A stretch of DNA of 64,000 nucleotides, taken from Tubiluchus corallicola (lineage: Eukaryota > Priapulida > Priapulimorpha > Priapulimorphida > Tubiluchidae). This document shows positions 51,201 through 59,700 of this stretch, piece after piece; within the stretch, counting starts at the first letter, position 1; the number at the start of each line of letters is the position of its first letter. The stretch is from the NCBI GenBank assembly GCA_030141605.1, contig JAQGDQ010000068.1:605034-669033 (forward strand), read 5' to 3'. The notes under the pieces were generated by a model, which saw nothing but the letters and a program-made list of their open reading frames with translations, did not search any database and was not told the origin of the DNA. The position numbers and the translations under genes were made by a program.

Positions 51201-53933
51201 CTGGTAGTTCAGAAGCTTTTTTGTCTCGCTCACTTAACCACTTACTAGCCAAGTTCAATGTTCTTTAAGGTATATTCTTAACTTCCGTTACTAAAGGCTA
51301 ATACTAAGGCACAGTCTGCAACCACACTGACTTTTTTGTATTAATCTTCATTGAAATATAGGCGAGCACATTATATAAAGTATACTGTAGGTAACAGAGC
51401 TTCATTCTTAATTATTTATAAATAATTAGGATTACTCTTTAATTCTTTACTCTTTAATCGCAAAGTTTCCATGATCCCCAGTGAATGCTAAGCAACTACC
51501 ATCCCAGACCTGACCCTTCCATTTAACCAAGTGCTACTTTCATAACACATTTTCTTCACCGTATTATTAGAAATATTACTTCGAACTATAAGGAAAGCAA
51601 AGAAAAATTACGAAAAATGACAAGTAATGTCAATAAAATCGCACCCTAAACGTTTCTGGGTGTATGTCAACCACAATTTAAAGAAACGAGACAAGATACC
51701 TACATTAAAGGAAAATGGAAAGGAAGTCGCTGATGATGCATGTAAAGCTGAACTACTTAACGAATATTTTTTTAATGTTTTCATGGAAGAAGATGACCAA
51801 GCTGCTGTGTACCAATCACTCGTACGAATGTACAGATCAACACTGTTTGCATTACTGAAAAGAATGTATCCAAAGGCGTAACTGAACTCAAAGCTGATTC
51901 CTCCATGGGACCAGATGGTATTCATCCATTTGCAATAAAACAATTGGTTGCTAGTTTAACACCACCATTAGTATGTATTTTTAAAAAATCAGTTAATGAG
52001 GGCAAATTACCACAAGCATGGAAGAATTCAATTGTATCTCTGATTTTAAAGAAAGGGCAGTGCGAACAAAAAACTAACTACAGACCGATAACCTTAACAT
52101 CAATTATATGTAAACTTCTTGAGAAAGGAATTAGAAATGCTATTTACAACGATTATCAATGAGCTTATTACTGTCTCTCAATACAGATTCATAAAAGGAA
52201 GTTCCTAAGTTCCTGCATTTTAAACCTACTCGAGTCTCTAAATGACTGGTAATAAAGCTCTGGACAATGGGTCTTCTGTTGACATAATATTTTACGATTT
52301 GCAGAAGGCTTTTGATAAAATTCCACATAGAAAACTTTTGTTAAAACTTGCCGCACATGGAATCTCTGGCAACCTCTACAACTGGATAGAAAACTTTCTT
52401 AAAGACCGCTCACAATGCGTTCGAATCAACTATGAGGAATCTTCATGGAGACCCGTTAGCAGCGGAGTGCCACAGGAAAGTGTATTAGGGCCTATACTAT
52501 TCCTTATGTTCATGAACGATCTACCCGACAATATAGATTCATTAGTGAAAATGTTTGCCGATGATATAAAAATCTATAGTGACTACCATAGACCCCAGAA
52601 TGATATGAACTTATTAGACTAATGGTCACAAACTTGGCAAATGCCTTTCAATGTGGAAAAGCGTAAGGCTCTACACTCAAGGAAAGACAATGTAACTCAT
52701 GGCTACTATATACACAACCATACAAATCAGTCAATACCAATAATAGCAGTAACAAAACAGAAAGACTTGGGTGTTTAATTGACCAGTCTCCCATGTTTGA
52801 TGAACACATTGACGAAATATCCAAACGAGCTAGGAAATGATTATGGATGATGATAAGGTGCTCTTACACCTATATGGATACTGATATGATGACCATTTTA
52901 TACAAAACATTCATAAGACCAATATAAGACTATGGTGATGTAATTTGGTGTCCATCCAAACTTCTAGCAGTGCATAAGGTAGAATCTACTCAACAGAAAG
53001 TCACCAGATTAGTACCATCAATTAAAGATCAACCGTATGCAGACAGAATTCAGAGCATGAATTTATCATCCTTACGTTTCAGAAGAAAAAGAGGTGACAA
53101 AATCATGCTGTATCGTATATACAACAACCTTACAAGAATTGATAGCAGAAAACATTTTACAGTTAATCCACGTGGAGCGGGATACAAGATTACAAACCCC
53201 AGATGTAGAAACAAGAACAGATTCATATTCAGAGTGATAAATGATTGGAACTCCCTCACCACATCAATATGGAGCACCACATCAGCAGATCAATTCAAGA
53301 AGAAATTAGACATGTATTGGGAAGATCATCCAACGAAGTTTCATGATCAGTTTCAGCCTGAGTGGACTTTGGACGTTGCATTAGAACCTAACCTCTCTGC
53401 AACACCATTTCAGTCTATCATAAATCAACACATCTGACCCGTTTGCCATACCAGCACAGAGCTTGCTTTCTCACCATACCATGACAACTGCCGCTAGGCG
53501 GTACTTCCACTTGAAACAGACAACATAATTATAAAACGCGAGAGAGAAAACTTGTGATAAAACAATTCATAGAGATTTATCAAAGAGAGACAACTATGGG
53601 CAAAGAGCCTACTTATGTTATAGGCTTCGTCCTGTCGATTTACGGTAATCTACGGTAATAATATTACAACAATTCCTACAAGGCGGCATTTACACCAGAG
53701 AAACAACTTTACTTTAGTTTAGAGAGAAAACAACATTAACAAACGCGAGAGAAAACGATAAACAGAGGTATAACGAGATAAAAGTCCATAATAAAAAGGA
53801 TCTTACTTTCATCAAATTCGGGCGCCTTCGAATTATTCTCATTTTGCTTTATAAATCTGATAATAGCCTCATTTCTTTTATTTTGGCACTCCACTCCAGT
53901 TAGCAAAAGATCATACTCAACTCCTAAATCCAT
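41000..53933 (-). CDS. NHLRC2: NHL repeat-containing protein 2 (10 of its exons; extreme C-terminus not found)
   Basis: Conserved cytosolic protein with a thioredoxin-like domain, an NHL beta-propeller and a C-terminal beta domain; in vertebrates it is linked to survival under oxidative stress and to FINCA disease. Minus-strand exons in order: 53807-53933, 50945-51097, 49871-50090, 49049-49271, 47394-47528, 47156-47312, 45923-46016, 43980-44199, 42461-42583, 41000-41438. All have GT/AG boundaries and every phase matches, giving 630 residues against 726 in human. The thioredoxin-like part shows [16 protein letters not shown] (residues 61-76), GVHSAKF and [10 protein letters not shown]; the propeller shows [39 protein letters not shown] and [13 protein letters not shown]. 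About 90 C-terminal residues are missing. The start Met at 53933 is preferred by alignment; an in-frame Met at 54065 would add 44 residues. Introns hold two LINE fragments and two hAT-like MITEs. Confidence 0.95.
42072..42330 (+). repeat. (GA)n microsatellite with a duplicated 33-bp leader, in NHLRC2 intron 9
   Basis: GTTTGGTTCACAAGAAAAAG plus GA-rich sequence occurs twice in tandem (about 42072-42104 and 42105-42137), followed by GA runs with GGGG interruptions to about 42330. Arg/Glu and Ser/Leu frames here are artefacts. Confidence 0.93.
42461..42583 (-). CDS. NHLRC2: NHLRC2 exon 9
   Basis: Acceptor GTTGCAG. Encodes [19 protein letters not shown] and [10 protein letters not shown], one NHL blade; phase 0 at both ends, donor GTAAAG. 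Confidence 0.95.
43980..44199 (-). CDS. NHLRC2: NHLRC2 exon 8
   Basis: Acceptor CTTATAG. Encodes [35 protein letters not shown] and KAVVGG, a propeller blade with the AGSG...QPSG pattern of the family (Glu replaces Gly). Donor GTATTA. Confidence 0.93.
44455..45060 (+). mobile_element. LINE 3' end (CR1/L2-type C-terminus plus 3' UTR) in NHLRC2 intron 7
   Basis: Translated relics [14 protein letters not shown] (about 44500) and [18 protein letters not shown] (about 44618) match the C-terminal region of CR1/L2-like polymerases; frame breaks are present. The 3' UTR-like tail continues to about 45060 with GGGGAAGGACTATATAAGTA and GTGTGAAATAAA. Antisense to NHLRC2. Confidence 0.7.
45248..45290. 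repeat. Short palindrome with hAT-like TIR sequence
   Basis: TACCAGGGATATTA and, 15 bp on, AACATCCCTGGTA are inverted copies. The CAGGGATRTTA core equals the ends of the MITE at 47872-48570, so this may be two abutting TIR relics of an internally deleted element. Confidence 0.5.
45923..46016 (-). CDS. NHLRC2: NHLRC2 exon 7
   Basis: Acceptor AATTCAG. Encodes [14 protein letters not shown], the blade whose human counterpart reads [10 protein letters not shown]. Phase 1 start, phase 2 end, donor GTAGGT. Confidence 0.94.
47156..47312 (-). CDS. NHLRC2: NHLRC2 exon 6
   Basis: Acceptor GTTCTAG. Encodes [15 protein letters not shown] and [15 protein letters not shown], the [10 protein letters not shown] propeller strand. 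The donor GTCATA is weak but keeps phase with exon 7. Confidence 0.9.
47394..47528 (-). CDS. NHLRC2: NHLRC2 exon 5
   Basis: Acceptor ATTTTTAG. Encodes [14 protein letters not shown] and [16 protein letters not shown], a complete NHL repeat. Phase 0 at both ends, donor GTAACA. Confidence 0.95.
47872..48570. mobile_element. hAT-like non-autonomous element (MITE), ~0.7 kb
   Basis: Ends (T)AGGGATGTTACCA and TTTTGCTAACATCCCTG are inverted copies with one mismatch in the core AGGGATGTTA(C/G)CA. Flanks AAAACATG (left) and ATAGCATG (right) match at 6 of 8 positions, as expected for an aged 8-bp hAT target duplication. The interior is rich in ACCGAAA-type motifs and lacks a transposase. It sits in NHLRC2 intron 4. 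Confidence 0.7.
49049..49271 (-). CDS. NHLRC2: NHLRC2 exon 4
   Basis: Acceptor CATTTTAG. Bridges the thioredoxin-like domain (DKLFEF...) to the propeller, with [20 protein letters not shown] and [10 protein letters not shown], the first clear NHL repeat. Ends phase 0 at donor GTATAT. Confidence 0.94.
49871..50090 (-). CDS. NHLRC2: NHLRC2 exon 3
   Basis: Acceptor TACGTAG. Encodes [41 protein letters not shown] and LSLIGEGH, the second half of the thioredoxin-like fold with its cis-Pro motif (CWPT). Donor GTAAAA. Confidence 0.96.
50286..50702. mobile_element. hAT-like MITE, 417 bp, perfect 16-bp TIRs
   Basis: Starts CAGGGATGTGCCGATA and ends with its exact reverse complement TATCGGCACATCCCTG. 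Interior has further ATCGG motifs and no open frame. The flanking 8 bp do not match, so the TSD is lost or the edges are recombinant. It lies in NHLRC2 intron 2. Confidence 0.85.
50945..51097 (-). CDS. NHLRC2: NHLRC2 exon 2
   Basis: Acceptor TTTTACAG. Encodes [18 protein letters not shown] and [13 protein letters not shown], the thioredoxin-like active-site region with Cys72, Cys73 and Cys76. Donor GTAAAA. Confidence 0.96.
51627..53661 (+). mobile_element. CR1-like non-LTR retrotransposon 3' half in NHLRC2 intron 1
   Basis: A broken reverse transcriptase runs through several frames: a pre-RT segment (51627-51881), [13 protein letters not shown] and [10 protein letters not shown] (51905-52162), [20 protein letters not shown] with [16 protein letters not shown] and the catalytic FADD (52242-52622), and a C-terminal domain (52970-53437) with [15 protein letters not shown] and [14 protein letters not shown]. 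Stops and shifts separate the parts. A tail after the ORF ends in TACGGTAATCTACGGTAATA (53641-53660), like the short tandem repeats at CR1 3' ends. The GVPQGS box reads GVPQES. Antisense to NHLRC2. Confidence 0.9.
53807..53933 (-). CDS. NHLRC2: NHLRC2 exon 1 (N-terminal coding exon)
   Basis: Encodes [20 protein letters not shown] and KAPEFDE, matching the helical N-terminus and the V/APEF anchor of NHLRC2. Starts at Met 53933 (preferred); the frame continues upstream to Met 54065 with no homology I recognise. Ends one base into a codon at donor GTAAGA, in phase with exon 2. Confidence 0.82.
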
Positions 53934-54151
53934 TTCGAATGCTATACTTTCACAGTATTTAAAAATACACTTTCCTTTCAAACATGTGAGTGACACTAAT
54001 GCGGGAAATCTTTGCTTCCGTTTGGTAAACTGGGAACTTGAAAACTGGGAAACAAAATATGTCAAGTGATTAGTGATTACCCATGTTACTTATTTAGTTT
54101 GTTTACAATTTTTGCAGTACTGACAGTTCATGTTAAGATAGTTTATGTTAA

Positions 54152-54345
54152 AATGCACCAGTAAGAGTTGCCTTGGAGGAAGCTCTAAAATCTTGCAAGA
54201 AACCACCTGGCAAATGAACAACAACTCGGATTGCTAAGATCAATAAAGATGTTAAACAACTTCAACTAAATTTACCTTTACTAGGAGTTTAAGAACTTAA
54301 GCTGTTAGCTGCAGATAGGAATGGATGGAATACTCTAGTAAATGT
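54152..54345 (+). mobile_element. LINE C-terminal relic 1
   Basis: Reads KKPPGK-type, then (T)TTRIAKINKDVKQLQLNLP-like and LAADRNGW in broken frames, the KRxPGRPxTTW...LAxDRxxW tail typical of endonuclease-encoding non-LTR polymerases. Only the last roughly 60 codons remain. Confidence 0.55.
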
Positions 54346-55214
54346 TAATGCCTCAATGTCTACAATAGATGGAATGAGAATTTGAAAAGGAAGAAGACAA
54401 TTTATGTACCGGAAGTGGTGCTGACAAGCCACTGGCATACCATACCAATAGGTTAGCTATTTGGGCCTCATGCATATGGACAGCAAGAAAATTAAAACAT
54501 AAAGACTGGTAAACATATGTACGCTTGCATACCAAAACTGTCCATAAGTCGGCATAGTTAAAACTACTTGTGATGCTTCAAAGTAAAATGCACCAAAATT
54601 TTGGTCTAATGTTACTTTTTTTATAAAAACAAACGCTAAATATATTGGACTTTTATATTCTAGCATCAAATTATCAAGAGAATGTCCAAAAAATAATAAA
54701 AATTTAATTTTATAATCCCGTGCCCATTTCTCTGCGTAGAAACTAGTGCTGCAGTTGCAAAAAACTTGTATTTTCAAACTCCGATAGTAGCTCGTGGAAG
54801 CTGTCATCTGCTTCAGGTTTTTTCTGTTGTCAAGCCCAAATCTTCATCAGGAAGAGCCATCTACTGGATTTAGACATAACCTCATGTGCTTTTACAAAAT
54901 CCGTAGCAACCACACTTTCGTATGGTTGCTAAGTGTTTTGTGGTGACGCGACAAAAACAATGGCTGATTTTAACAGCGATTTTCTCAAGATTACACTTTT
55001 TCACTGCATAGACTGCACCTTAACTTCAACATGGATTATCTCAGCTTAGAAATAACATACAGCAATGAACTTCATATCACAATGATCCTTGTGAAATGGA
55101 GATTCAGGGTCTGTGAACAACTAGAAAACATTAATTGCCGACTTATGGACGTTTTTGCTATGCAAGCACTCTTCCAAAATAAAGTACAACTATATATGTC
55201 AGTGGCTTGTCAGC

Positions 55215-55428
55215 AGCGCTTCAGATCAGGTGGGTCTTACTCTAAGGTTACCAGAAGATAGTCTACTTACTAAAGCTTTCCATGAATTAATTCAATTGTC
55301 AAAGACACCAAGCGGCAGCAGATTACTTACACGTATTGATTTTACGCAAAAAGATCTCAATGCAACATCTCTAATTCTGAAAGGTACTTCATTCTGGAGA
55401 GTAGCTAAGGACCGAAGAGCTTGGTAGC
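55215..55428 (+). mobile_element. LINE C-terminal relic 2 (RTE-like tail)
   Basis: GLTLRLPEDSLLTKAFHELI and VAKDRRAW followed by TAG match the RWxGHVxRLPEDxLxK...LAxDRxxWR tail of RTE-like polymerases. Differs from relics 1 and 3, so it is a separate insertion. Confidence 0.5.
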
Positions 55429-55724
55429 AGAAGGTTAATAGTGTTATGTCCTCCGACAAATGAACTCAAAACATAATGATGATGATTTTTGGTTGATTAC
55501 TGCTGCATTTACCTGTCTTGAAGGCAGATTTTTTGTATTTTAAAATTCCTAGTGATTTAGAAATGATTAGTGATTTATGGGCACTCTTCCAAACACCAAA
55601 GATGATATTAAAAATAAAAAGCAACAAGCAAGCTTGTTTTTTAAAGATAAGATGGTGGTACAAATGTGAAGATTTATACACTATAATGAAAAAAAATTCC
55701 TTGGAGTTGAAAAGTCAAGTTCCG

Positions 55725-55835
55725 AAGATTAAGATGGCTAGGACACTTAAGATTACCAAGTGAATCACCAGTAAGAATCGCCTTAAAACCTTGCAAAAAA
55801 AGCCACCTGGCAAACCAAAAACAACTTGGATATGA
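55725..55835 (+). mobile_element. LINE C-terminal relic 3
   Basis: RRLRWLGHLRLPSESPVRIA then, after a one-base shift in an A run, PPGKPKTTWI: the RWLGHxxRxP...PGRPxTTW motif of LINE polymerases. It closely resembles relic 1 (both have CCAGTAAGA(G/A)T(T/C)GCCTT and CCACCTGGCAAA). Confidence 0.65.
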
Positions 55836-55846
55836 AAACGTTGATT

Positions 55847-55874
55847 GCCCTTTCACCCTTGCGGGCTTCATCAG
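55847..55874 (-). other. Hammerhead-like core
   Basis: Minus strand reads CTGATGA, then AGCCC-GCAA-GGGT (a stem closed by a GNRA tetraloop), then GAAA: the conserved CUGANGA / stem II / GAAA layout of hammerhead ribozymes. Stem III and the cleavage triplet are not evident. Confidence 0.3.
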
Positions 55875-56662
55875 CTGAAAAATTACAGATAACATCTTAA
55901 AAACTGTATATATCTGCATGAAATAAGGATATTAAAAACAAAAATAGTAGCTAAACTTCCCTGATTTAAGATACAATAAGTTGGAGTAAGAGCAAAATTT
56001 AAGCTTAATTCAGACAATTGCTTGGCACTGAGCACTCCATTTTAAATTGTAAATGAACTTGTCTTGCGATGCTATAGTGAAAGCTATGCATCCTGACATG
56101 TCAAAAACAACAGAGTACCAATTGAACGAGACTCTGATAGTAGAAACTTCCCTTATTAAATCACAAGAAAGAAAAAGAAACAAACAATGCACGTAAAGGA
56201 ATACTATCAACACTAGTGGTTGACTTGCGAAACCTCAAAAGAATTAGATATCGCAGTGGTTTCACAAATGGTTAATTAAATCAATACATTAGATTGGACT
56301 AGGCTGGCAAGTGTGGTTACTGGTGTTATATGTGTACGTTGTGGATGTCTATCATCTGTGCACTTACTGCTAACTTAATGAAAGCTGGAATTTATGTTCA
56401 AGTTTTATTTACAGTAACAAAATTTACTACGTTTTGTCAAATATTTGGTGAACTGCAAAGCATGATTTTAAATAGATACCGCATTATTGTTTGTGTAAGT
56501 GTGTACACGTGTCTTAATAATTAAATTAGTTAAACATCCTTTGAGTTTTTACAAGCACTGAGCAGTGCTTTTACAAATAACTTGATTAAATATAATAAAG
56601 AATTTTCTTTGTCCTGCCTAGGTTGTGTGATGATTGTACATAGCGGCTTGGCAGTTTAAGAC

Positions 56663-56771
56663 ATGGCTGTGAAAAGGCTGCAAGAAGCATTTGGAACATT
56701 ATTTCAGTCTCGGCGATGTGCAAAATTCGTTGACAAAGCAAATAATGGCCACAGAAGTAACCTTGCAGTTG
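56663..56771 (+). CDS. SERAC1: SERAC1 exon 1
   Basis: Starts at ATG with [11 protein letters not shown]; a basic, weakly conserved N-terminus compatible with mitochondrial or ER targeting. Ends phase 1 at donor GTAATT. Confidence 0.75.
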
Positions 56772-59700
56772 GTAATTCAGATGTTTTAGAAGTCTGTTTC
56801 TTAAACATTTGTCATCGTGATTTATAATACTTAGTTGATAAAACAATTTTTTGTGAAATGTTTTTTTGTGTTTGTGTTTCATAACTTTAAGTGGCCCACA
56901 CCCAGAAAAACGAATTCAATTGAAGTAAAGAAAATGCACAATTCCTGTACACAACACTTTTCTAAAATTTAGGTGTAAAATGTTGTACATGTAGCAGGTT
57001 ATAATTTGTTTGGTGTTCCCCATACTTCTTCAGTCTTGTAACATCTACTAATTAATCTAAGGAGTGACTACATTTTACAAGTGTAAATTTGTCATTTACA
57101 GTTTTGTTGCCCAAGAAATTCAATGTTAATTTTATTTTGCAGGCTATGTAGTTTCGTCTGCAGTTGCTGTCAGGTAGGTTATTGCTGCATGAGTTTTTTT
57201 TTAATTTGGGTGTTGTTTAGGTTTTGCAGCTGCAGTAAAAATAAATAAATAAACAAATATAAATAATTATTTATCTGTAAGTAGAATTTCTTATTTATTT
57301 AATATAAAAAGTTTTAATTAAAAAACTTGGTGTGTATGTCCTAACAGTGCTGTTGCTAGTTAACAAAATTAAATGAAAATGCCTGTTGTATTGTGATACA
57401 TTGCCTTACTTTTACAGTGTTGTTTGGTTATTCAAGGATATATTATCTAGCAGCAGTGATGACAATGCAAGCAAACATATGCAATATGCACACTGTCAAG
57501 ATAAAAGTGATGGCAGTCAAACAGTATCATCTAGTTCAAAGATAGACTCGGAGTCCAATTTGCTAACCCGTTAGTATAATTAATTATCTATTATGATGAC
57601 AGCCTATGCTTTAAGTAGTGGTAGTTCAAAATATTTTGTAAAGGTAATCTAGTATACTATAAGTCCTTGCTTAATAATAGCCTGTTTAGTGCTAGTAACT
57701 ACTCTTATTACATTGAGATTTTTCTATCCACATTCTCCGTTTAGCAGCAAATTTTTAACTTTACTGTTAACATTAAAATTGTTTCTTTCATGTTGACATT
57801 TCCTGAAAATCTGCTTGTAACATAATTTTTTATCTACAATAATTGTTTTTTCTTTCTCTTTACAAATGTAAATATGTTTGAATGTAATAAAATTTTCATA
57901 GGGCATAAACAGCATGTTAGCAGACAAGAATATAGCACTCGCTTAACCAGTATGGCTGATATAAGTAAACAACTGCAGAAGCTAGCAGAGCACAAGCCAA
58001 AAATTGTGTCTTGGGTGGAGTCATACAGCGAAGATCCATGGAAGTTACTGAGCTTATGCATCTGCAAGCACCATGCTGTAAGGCTGCTTGGTGTCAAGGC
58101 TTTGGCAAGTCAGCATGATTGGCATGGTATGGTAGCACTGTTAATCTACGTTTCGTTAACTTCGTTTTGAATAATGTGTATGATAAATAAGATGAAACGG
58201 GAGAATGAAAAACAGTTTGTAAGATTATATATAATATTTGTTTGTTTAATGGATTAACAAAACAGATATACCTGATATGAGTCTCTTTACGTGCAGTTGC
58301 TGTGAATCATTGCATTGTAACATTATTGCATTGAAACACTCTTGTTAGTTTAAAAATCAATAAGAATTTCAATGCAAGTAGCATCAAATAAGCACACGTA
58401 TATATCATTTACTCATAATATATATCACCTGGGCATTAAACAATACAGTAAATAGTCACAATTTAACAATACATGAATTCACATCAAAAGAATTGCAAAC
58501 TGTAATCTGCAAGAACATTAATAATATTGTACTCATTCTTCGGTTATTAAAGTTACCAGACTTAGCGTATTTTATTTAAACCTTTTCGCTGATTTTATAA
58601 AATTTTGAACTATGCTAAACAGAAGCTCGTTGTTGCGAGTTTTCATTAAATTCCTCATAGACTTGCATATAGATTTATAACTAAAATTTACAAATTCCTG
58701 CTGACTGATAAAATTGTTACAGAGTAACTCATTTAGGAAGATATTTCATTCATTTCCATAACATACACATTCAAAAAAGTAACGCATAACCGATCTATTA
58801 CTAGAACGTTCTGGATTATCTAAAATTTGTAAAATTAGGAAAGAATCAATTGGCTGAAAGCAGGTGTAAGCTTATGTCTCGAACATGCAAGTCACGACAT
58901 ACATGTGAGGTGAATTGTGATATAATGTGAAAAGTTGTCCACCCTGTAATATAACATAATTTTGAATTTTCTTCTCGATAAACAGTTTGGGGTTAGGTAA
59001 ATGATTAAGCACTAACTCACCTAATTGTTCTCTTTTGCAGATGCACAGTTTTTACAAATTGCACAAGCTTGTGATATGAGGACGCTAATTGGTCTTGCTC
59101 GAACAGAGGGATCAGATCTTAGACTTTTTCGTCCACCACCTAAACTACATGCTGATAAGGTTATAATTTCTCTCTTCGGTCATTATTTTATCATTATGAT
59201 TTATCTTTCTTATGTAAAATTGCTTTATTACTGGGAAATAAATTTGGTATTATACTTTTAGGATTGGTTTGTAGGAAAAAAATTTTTAATCCGTGATGTA
59301 TATATCTACTTATGTATATGTATGTAAAATGGTATGAGAATTTGGAAATTTGACGTAGCCATCAATAGACTCCAGAATTTATGAATGTAAAACATTTATA
59401 AAGCTTCAATGAAACCTGTCTTACTTCTTCCCTTGAGAATGTGAAATAGGCATCTAGAGCAGCAAGGGCAGCACAGGCATCTCTTCTGCTCTTTCTGTAA
59501 ACAGACTTTTATATTTTTCAGTTGTTTGAATAAAGTCACATAAGAGTCATTTAAAGAATTTTTAGCATTCATTTGAACTGAGACTTAATTTAACTAGAAA
59601 TGAACACATGCTCTTGTGTTAATCTGCTAATAAGTTTTTCATTTTGCAGAACCTAGTTTTCCTATTTTTTTAAACAGCTAAGACACTGTTCATTTCCATT

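Larger units (their letters stand above)
54066..56662. other. Spacer between divergent NHLRC2 and SERAC1 genes
   Basis: Contains LINE C-terminal relics (54152-54345, 55215-55428, 55725-55835), a hammerhead-like motif (55847-55874), and presumably both promoters and the SERAC1 5' UTR. A 116-residue minus-strand frame (54457-54807) has hydrophobic stretches but no known domain or splice support. Confidence 0.6.

Noticed and set aside
54457-54807. 116-residue minus-strand frame with hydrophobic segments
   Set aside because: No known domain, no splice context, and it lies among LINE debris.
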